64,000 bases of DNA, taken from Opitutia bacterium (GTDB lineage: Bacteria > Verrucomicrobiota > Verrucomicrobiia > Opitutales > UBA953). The first letter of the stretch is position 1. Every line of letters starts with the position of its first letter. The notes beneath the pieces are model-generated. The model was given only the letters and a program-made list of their open reading frames with translations. It was not told the DNA's origin and searched no databases. The DNA is taken from the NCBI GenBank assembly GCA_947377865.1, contig CANCHK010000004.1, positions 1 through 64,000 on the forward strand, in the 5' to 3' direction. Positions 59,113 through 64,000 of this stretch are shown piece after piece. The position numbers were made by a program, and so were the translations under genes.

Positions 59113-59127
59113 GCGGGCTTCGCCCGC
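59113..59127 (-). terminator. Stop-proximal hairpin of ahcY
   Basis: GCGGGC (59113-59118), loop TTC, GCCCGC (59122-59127), one base from the TAA stop at 59129-59131. A 6-bp stem with a GAA loop in gene orientation. Confidence 0.58.
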
Positions 59128-59128
59128 A

Positions 59129-60544
59129 TTAGTAACGATAACTATCCGGCTTGAACGGGCCGGACTGCTTCACGCCGATGTAGGCGGCCTGTTCCTTCGA
59201 GAGCTTGGTCAGCTTGGCGCCGAGCTTGCCGAGGTGGAGACGGGCGACTTCTTCGTCGAGGTGCTTCGGGAGGACGACGACGCCAGGCTTGGCCTGCGCG
59301 CGGGTCTCCCAGAGGTGCAGCTGAGCGAGGACCTGGTTGGTGAACGAGGTCGACATCACGTAGCTCGGGTGGCCGGTGGCGCAACCGAGGTTCACGAGGC
59401 GGCCTTCGGCAAGCATGTAGAGCTGGCGGCCGTCCTTGAACGTGTAGCGGTCGACCTGCGGCTTGATGGTGTCCTTCTTCACGCCCTTGAACGAGTTGAG
59501 GCGCGTGACCTGGATCTCGTTGTCGAAGTGGCCGATGTTACAGACGATCGCCTGGTCCTTCATCTTGGTCAGGTGCTCGAGCGTGATGATGTCCTTGTTG
59601 CCCGTGGCGGTGACGTAGATGTCGGCCTTGCCGAGGGTATCCTCGACGGTGACGACGCGGTAGCCTTCCATCGCGGCCTGGAGCGCGCAGATCGGGTCGA
59701 TCTCGGCGATCTGAACGGTGGCACCGAGGCCGCGGAGCGACTGGGCCGAGCCCTTGCCGACGTCGCCGTAACCGATGACGAGGGCCACCTTGCCCGCGAC
59801 CATGACGTCGGTCGCGCGCTTGATGCCGTCGACGAGCGATTCGCGGCAGCCGTAAAGGTTGTCGAACTTCGACTTCGTGGCGGTGTCGTTGACGTTGACC
59901 GTGGGCACGAGGAGGGAGCCCTCTTCGAGCATGCGGTAGAGACGCTTGACGCCGGTGGTGGTCTCTTCCGAGACGCCCTTCCAGCTCTTCACGACCTTAT
60001 GCCAGTGGCCGGGCTTCTGCTTGGCGACCTTCTTGAGGAGGTCCTTGATGATCTGTTCTTCTTCCGATTCGGAAGCGGACCAGGCCCACTTCGAACCGTT
60101 CTCGAGCTCGTAACCCTTATGGATGAGGAGCGTGGCGTCGCCGCCGTCGTCGACGATCAGTTCAGGTCCGTCGCCGGTGGGCCAGGTGAGCGCCTTCATG
60201 GTGCACTCCCAATACTCGACGAGGTTCTCGCCCTTCCAGGCGAAGACCGGGATGCCGGCCTTCGCAATCGCGGCAGCGGCGTGGTCCTGTGTGGAGAAGA
60301 TATTGCACGAGGCCCAGCGCACGTCGGCGCCGAGGTCGACGAGCGTCTCGATGAGGACGGCCGTCTGGATGGTCATGTGCAGCGAACCCGAGATGCGCAC
60401 GCCCTTGAGGGGCTTGCGCTTGCCGTGCTTGGCACGCAGGGCCATCAGGCCCGGCATCTCGTGCTCGGCGACCTGGAGCTCCTTGCGGCCCCATTCGGCG
60501 AGGCCGAGGTCCGCTACTTTGAAATCAGAGAATTTTTTGGGCAT
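59129..60544 (-). CDS. ahcY: Adenosylhomocysteinase
   Basis: A protein of 471 aa from ATG 60544 ([10 protein letters not shown]); the 32 open codons upstream cover the metK stop region and are not used. It hydrolyses S-adenosylhomocysteine to adenosine and homocysteine, relieving product inhibition of the methyltransferases. Seen: [33 protein letters not shown], an inserted segment rich in Glu/Lys (about 150-190), [17 protein letters not shown], the NAD-binding GYGDVGKG at 258-265, and the C-terminus PFKPDSYRY with the conserved Lys-Tyr pair. It lies 44 bp downstream of metK, forming a methyl-cycle operon. Confidence 0.95.
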   Translation of the reverse strand: MPKKFSDFKVADLGLAEWGRKELQVAEHEMPGLMALRAKHGKRKPLKGVRISGSLHMTIQTAVLIETLVDLGADVRWASCNIFSTQDHAAAAIAKAGIPVFAWKGENLVEYWECTMKALTWPTGDGPELIVDDGGDATLLIHKGYELENGSKWAWSASESEEEQIIKDLLKKVAKQKPGHWHKVVKSWKGVSEETTTGVKRLYRMLEEGSLLVPTVNVNDTATKSKFDNLYGCRESLVDGIKRATDVMVAGKVALVIGYGDVGKGSAQSLRGLGATVQIAEIDPICALQAAMEGYRVVTVEDTLGKADIYVTATGNKDIITLEHLTKMKDQAIVCNIGHFDNEIQVTRLNSFKGVKKDTIKPQVDRYTFKDGRQLYMLAEGRLVNLGCATGHPSYVMSTSFTNQVLAQLHLWETRAQAKPGVVVLPKHLDEEVARLHLGKLGAKLTKLSKEQAAYIGVKQSGPFKPDSYRY

Positions 60545-60588
60545 GAGAGTGAGGGACAAGAGTTGGGGTATCGAGTATAGGGGATAAG

Positions 60589-61770
60589 TTACTTGCTGAG
60601 GGCCTTGTGGAAGGCGGCGAGCTTCGAGGTGACTTCCCAAGGCAGACCCTTCTTGCCGAAGTGGCCGTAGTGGGTGGACGCACGGTAGATCGGGCGACGC
60701 AGGTCGAGCTGTCGGATGATCTCGGCCGGATTGAAGAGGAACGTCGCCTTCACCGCGGCGAGGATCTGTTCGTCCGAGATTTCGCCCGTGCCGAAGGTGT
60801 CGAGGTGGATGCTGGTCGGCTCCGGATGGCCAATCGCGTAGGCGACCTGGAGTTCGCAGCGTTCGGCAGCGCCAGACGCGACGATGTGCTTGGCAACCCA
60901 GCGGGCCATGTAGGCCGCGGAACGGTCGACCTTGGTCGGATCCTTGCCCGAGAAAGCACCGCCACCGTGGCGGCCCATGCCTCCGTACGAGTCGACGATG
61001 ATCTTACGGCCGGTGAGGCCGCAATCGCCCTGGGGACCGCCGACGACGAAGCGTCCGGTCGGGTTGATCAGGTATTCGGTCTTCTTGCCGACGAGTTCCT
61101 TCGGGAGGGACTTGCGGATGACCTGCTCGATGCAGAACTTCTCGATCTGGCGATGGGAGACGTCGGCGGTGTGCTGGGTTGAGATAACCACGTTCTCGAT
61201 AGCGACCGGACGGCCGTCTTCGTAGCGTACGGCGACCTGCGACTTGCAATCAGGGCGAATCCACTCGGTGCCCTTCGCGCCGGACTTGCGGAGGCGGGCC
61301 AGCTCGCGGTTGAGGCGGTGGGCGAACATCACCGGGGCCGGCATCAGCTCGGGGGTCTCGGTGGTGGCGTAGCCGAACATGATGCCTTGGTCGCCGGCGC
61401 CCATCTTGGCGTGCTTCTTGCCTTCGGCCTTACGTTCGTCGACGCCTTGGGCGATGTCGGGGGACTGCTTCGTGAGCAGGTTGGTGATGAAGACCTTGTC
61501 GGCGTGGAAGACATCGTCGTCGTTCACGTAGCCAATCTCGCGGATCGCGGCGCGGACGACTTCCTCGAAGTTGACCTTCGCCTTCGTGGTGAGTTCGCCG
61601 GCGATGACGACGTGGTCGCTCTTGACCAAGGTCTCGCACGCGACGCGGGAGAAACGGTCCTGCGCGTAGCAAGCGTCGAGGACGGAATCCGAGATGCTGT
61701 CGGCAACCTTATCAGGGTGGCCCTCGCCGACGGATTCGGACGAGAAGATGTAGGAGGCATGGGAGGCCAT
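60589..61770 (-). CDS. metK: S-adenosylmethionine synthetase
   Basis: A protein of 393 aa from ATG 61770 ([20 protein letters not shown]); the longer frame upstream is not supported. It makes SAM from methionine and ATP. Motifs: [71 protein letters not shown] and [22 protein letters not shown]. Length is normal. It heads the operon with ahcY and supports several SAM users in the window (TrmB, QueA, the CFA-like enzyme). The leader (61771-61868) has a CACCC/GGGTG hairpin, but no SAM riboswitch was recognised. Confidence 0.96.
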   Translation of the reverse strand: MASHASYIFSSESVGEGHPDKVADSISDSVLDACYAQDRFSRVACETLVKSDHVVIAGELTTKAKVNFEEVVRAAIREIGYVNDDDVFHADKVFITNLLTKQSPDIAQGVDERKAEGKKHAKMGAGDQGIMFGYATTETPELMPAPVMFAHRLNRELARLRKSGAKGTEWIRPDCKSQVAVRYEDGRPVAIENVVISTQHTADVSHRQIEKFCIEQVIRKSLPKELVGKKTEYLINPTGRFVVGGPQGDCGLTGRKIIVDSYGGMGRHGGGAFSGKDPTKVDRSAAYMARWVAKHIVASGAAERCELQVAYAIGHPEPTSIHLDTFGTGEISDEQILAAVKATFLFNPAEIIRQLDLRRPIYRASTHYGHFGKKGLPWEVTSKLAAFHKALSK

Positions 61771-62353
61771 AAGGTCAGGGAAACAAAAGGGTAACCAAGG
61801 GGAAGGCAAGTAGGTATCCAAGTATCCAGATAGGAGGATATGTCATAGGGCAGCCCAAACCCACCCCTTCGGGTGATGGCGATTAGCGATAGGAAACCCA
61901 TTTCAGGTGACGGGTGACAGGCACGGGAGTCGGGAGCTCAGATACCAGCCGTTCGGGGGTCAGCCGCCGGGATCCCGAAGCCGACAGCCGATGGCTGAAA
62001 CGCCGGTTGCTGAATGGCCGATGCCCCGGCGGCCGTCACCCGGCACCTGAGAACGGGTTGAATCGTTGGATGGTTGAATCAAAAAGGAGGCAAAGCCCGC
62101 AGGGCGCTGCACTCCCTCCAGCCAACCATCCAACGATTCAACCAATCAACGGGGTAGCAACCACCCGCCATTTGCACCTTTGCACAGGCCGCAGGCCGAT
62201 TTGCACTTTTGCACCTAGGTCGTGACGCGGTCCCGACCCTACCTCGATACAGGCGGATGCGATGTCATCGCATCCCTACCCAAACAAAAAGGGCGCCCGT
62301 AGGCGCCCTCTTCACTTCCCCGATACTCTATACTCGGGACTCGATACTCTCAG
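61771..62353. repeat. metK leader and intergenic repeat block 14
   Basis: No gene. 61771-61868 is the metK 5' leader, with a CACCC-loop-GGGTG hairpin (CACCCGAAGGGGTG on the minus strand). Then come a full E element 61869-62055, a C element 62056-62158, a D module 62167-62215, a B-prime hairpin (GTCGTGAC/GTCCCGAC) 62219-62242, an A hairpin 62254-62279, a terminator 62282-62308, and four GATACTC-type heptamers 62322-62349. This block shows the full module order E-C-D-B-A most clearly. Confidence 0.85.
62282..62308 (-). terminator. Intrinsic terminator, shared type, copy 4
   Basis: In minus orientation GGGCGCC, TACG, GGCGCCC, TTTTTGTTT. It lies about 60 nt past the stop of the cytochrome gene and a few bases from the CCTACC foot of an A hairpin. 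Confidence 0.9.
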
Positions 62354-62368
62354 CGCGGCTTCGCCGCG
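62354..62368 (-). terminator. Stop-abutting hairpin
   Basis: CGCGGC (62354-62359), loop TTC, GCCGCG (62363-62368), immediately next to the TAA stop (62369-62371) of the cytochrome gene. The GAA loop in gene orientation matches 59113 and 18230. Confidence 0.6.
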
Positions 62369-64000
62369 TTACCCCCCGATCGACTTGAGCGTGACGAGAT
62401 ACTCGATGAGCGAGGTGAACTCTTCGACGGTGAGACCCGCAGCGAGGCCGACCGGCATCATCGACTGGGGGAGGTGTTTCTCTTCTTTCACGTCGTCGCG
62501 CTTCAGTTTGAAGACCTGACCGGCGATATTGCGGAGGGTAATCACACCGTCGGCTTCGGCGGTGACGAAGCCCATCTGGTCAGGGCCGTTCTTCAACGTG
62601 AACACGACGGTCTGGAAGCCTTGGGCGACGACCTTGTTCGGATCCATCACGGACTCGATGAGGTATTCGCGAGGGAACTTCGCGCCGGCGGCGCCGAGAT
62701 ACGGGCCCTTCTGTTCGGCAGCGAGGTCGACGGCGTGACAGGCGACGCAGCCCTGCTGCGTGAACAGACGCTGACCAGTCTTCACGTTACCGCGCCCGTT
62801 CAGAGCGGCGGCCGCGACGACCTTGGCGTCGAGCTGGGCGATCTTCTTGCCCTTGCTGGCGGCGGCGAGTTTGCCGGCGGCGAGTGCTTCTTGGGCGGCC
62901 TTGATCTGGATGACGTTGTCGCCCTTCATGCCTTCCTTGAGCTGCTTGTCGAAACCCGTCAGGCCGAGGTCGGTGATCGCGTGGAAGAAGCCGATATCAC
63001 GCGGGTTCTTGTCGACGTGGGCACGGACGTCCTTCTTCTGCTTGTCCTTGGTGAGCGGGCTGCTGAGGACGTTAAGAAGCGCCTTCCACAGGATTGTGGA
63101 GGCGGCATCTTCGGCCTTGTTGGCAAGACCGCGGAGCTTGTTCACCTGGTTGCCACGTTCGGCTTCGTAGATGAAGTCGCTGATCGCCTGAGTGGCGGAA
63201 CCTGGCGCCTTGGCGTCCTTGGACCAGTCGGCGAGGACCTTCACGCGGGCTTCGAGCCCGGCGTCGCCTTCGACCTTGAGTAAGGCCTTATAGCAGTCGA
63301 TGCGCTCCTCCCACTTGCGGGAGGACTGGAGGGCGGCGTCGACGAGCAAGGCGATGTCGGCCGGACGCAAGGTCTGCGTGGCCATCGCGAGACGGAGCGG
63401 GTCGAGGCCTTCGAGTTTGAGCTCGGTGATCGCGATGCGGTTCTTGGCGAGGATCTCGAGCGAAGCCATGCGCAGGTTGCCCGGCAGCTTAGCGTAAGCG
63501 GCTTCGATCCCCTGATGGATGCGCGGGGTGGCGGACCAGGCGACGGGCTCGAAGTACGGGCCGCGGTCGTCAGGGCGGGTGCTCCACCAGTCCTTATAGT
63601 TCCAGGGCTTCTCGACGTGATAGAGGCGAGCGAGTGCAGAGACTGCGCCGAAACGCACGGCGTCGTCACCGCTCAGGCTGAGGGCGAGGAGTCCGTCGAC
63701 GGCTTCGTCGGAGTGGATGCCTTGGAGCGCGCGGAAGGCAACGTTGCGCTGGGCCGGATCGGCGATCGCGGCGAGGCAGGCCTTGGCGTTGCCGAGGCGC
63801 GCGAGCGCGGCGATGGCGGTGTGCGGTAGGCGGTAGTGTTCACCTTCGCCGAGCTTGGACTCGTCGGCCGGCCACTTACCGGCGGCGGCGAGGATGGCCG
63901 GAGCGGCGTCCTTCGCGCCGAGGCGCTGGAGGCCGATGATGGCCTGGAGGCGGACGCGCGGGTCGGCGTCGTTGAGCGAATCGACGAAGAGCTGCACCGG
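62369..64000 (-). CDS. PVC-type haem-binding (cytochrome c) HEAT-repeat protein, 5' end outside window
   Basis: At least 543 residues are visible. The frame is open to the window edge and starts inside a HEAT repeat (NDADPRVRLQAIIGLQRLGAKD), so the real start lies beyond 64000. HEAT-like helices continue to about 400. The C-terminal PVC haem-binding domain follows, with GQRLFTQQGCVACHAVD (CVACH), GPYLGAAGAKFPREYLIESVMDPNKVVAQGF, a beta part FVTAEADGVITLRNIAGQV, the probable axial Met in LPQSMMPVGL, and the ending EFTSLIEYLVTLK. Predicted to be a secreted redox protein similar in type to the gene at 698, though with a different cytochrome subclass. Confidence 0.9.
   Translation of the reverse strand, partial: PVQLFVDSLNDADPRVRLQAIIGLQRLGAKDAAPAILAAAGKWPADESKLGEGEHYRLPHTAIAALARLGNAKACLAAIADPAQRNVAFRALQGIHSDEAVDGLLALSLSGDDAVRFGAVSALARLYHVEKPWNYKDWWSTRPDDRGPYFEPVAWSATPRIHQGIEAAYAKLPGNLRMASLEILAKNRIAITELKLEGLDPLRLAMATQTLRPADIALLVDAALQSSRKWEERIDCYKALLKVEGDAGLEARVKVLADWSKDAKAPGSATQAISDFIYEAERGNQVNKLRGLANKAEDAASTILWKALLNVLSSPLTKDKQKKDVRAHVDKNPRDIGFFHAITDLGLTGFDKQLKEGMKGDNVIQIKAAQEALAAGKLAAASKGKKIAQLDAKVVAAAALNGRGNVKTGQRLFTQQGCVACHAVDLAAEQKGPYLGAAGAKFPREYLIESVMDPNKVVAQGFQTVVFTLKNGPDQMGFVTAEADGVITLRNIAGQVFKLKRDDVKEEKHLPQSMMPVGLAAGLTVEEFTSLIEYLVTLKSIGG

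Noticed and set aside
61771-61868. SAM riboswitch in front of metK
   Set aside because: One CACCC/GGGTG hairpin is present, but I could not match the core of SAM-I, SAM-II/V or SAM-IV classes. A covariance-model search would decide.
1-64000. A transposase or RAYT gene that would move the hairpins
   Set aside because: No HUH/Y1 transposase, DDE transposase, integrase or reverse transcriptase was recognised in any real gene of the window; the driver must be elsewhere.
1-64000. tRNA or rRNA genes
   Set aside because: No cloverleaf with a TTCGA-type T-loop and CCA end, and no rRNA-like conserved segment, was found in the spacers; their structured parts are explained by the dispersed repeats.

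Overview
The window looks like a chromosome segment from a GC-rich member of the Verrucomicrobiota, probably an Opitutae-type bacterium. The evidence is two secreted c-type cytochrome/HEAT proteins of the kind expanded in Planctomycetes and Verrucomicrobia (698-3241 and 62369-64000), a Tat-exported Gfo/Idh/MocA oxidoreductase next to a ThuA-domain protein, and a giant exported beta-strand-repeat protein ending in a PEP-CTERM sorting signal. The taxonomic call is inference from gene content; no rRNA or tRNA gene was seen.

Layout. 1-697 is repeat DNA. 698-3241 (-) is a secreted cytochrome/propeller protein, divergent from a two-gene operon (3421-7082, +) encoding a calcium-repeat alpha/beta hydrolase and a secreted partner. 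After a repeat block, 7750-10527 (+) is a tight membrane-lipid operon (small membrane protein, DUF2062-like, DUF1295-like, cyclopropane-synthase-like methyltransferase), followed by an aldose epimerase, a small lipoprotein, an LMW phosphatase, a fatty-acid desaturase and an unknown 145-aa protein. Next come trmB, pyruvate kinase, a hydroxyisobutyrate-dehydrogenase-family reductase and xseA. The minus-strand gene at 20119-48891 (9,590 codons, 45% of the window) encodes the giant surface protein. The right part holds arsC, yhaM-like and queA, a one-TM protein, the Gfo/Idh and ThuA genes, a HEAT protein, a metK-ahcY operon (SAM synthesis and SAH breakdown) and the 3' part of a second cytochrome gene cut by the window edge.

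The most unusual property lies between the genes. Nearly every spacer longer than 300 bp is packed with a small set of dispersed, mostly palindromic modules: (A/B) hairpins with very different arms that all share one invariant foot, GGTAGGG (CCTACC on the other strand), alone or as head-to-head pairs like BIMEs; (C) a ~105-bp inverted element with arms built of 8-mers such as GTTGAATC; (D) a short TTTGCAC module; (E) a ~110-190-bp inverted element headed by GCGGTTA/GCGGTTG heptamers; (F) a short AAAGGGAAACCGG module; (G) a module of degenerate ACCTGAA-like units; and (J) a CTGCTTCGCAG hairpin module. They tend to occur in the order E-C-D-B-A. None was noticed inside the coding sequences, including the 28.8-kb gene. 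The GTAG foot matches what is known of REP elements mobilised by TnpA-REP (RAYT) transposases, but no such transposase is in the window. I consider this the best candidate for an undescribed system.

Two other gene-end signals recur: perfect GC-rich hairpins that touch or contain the stop codon (at least nine genes), and a nearly identical U-tailed terminator used at four loci about 60-75 nt past the stop. Because the repeats are often open in some frame, longest-ORF starts of several genes run falsely into them; starts given here are corrected for that.
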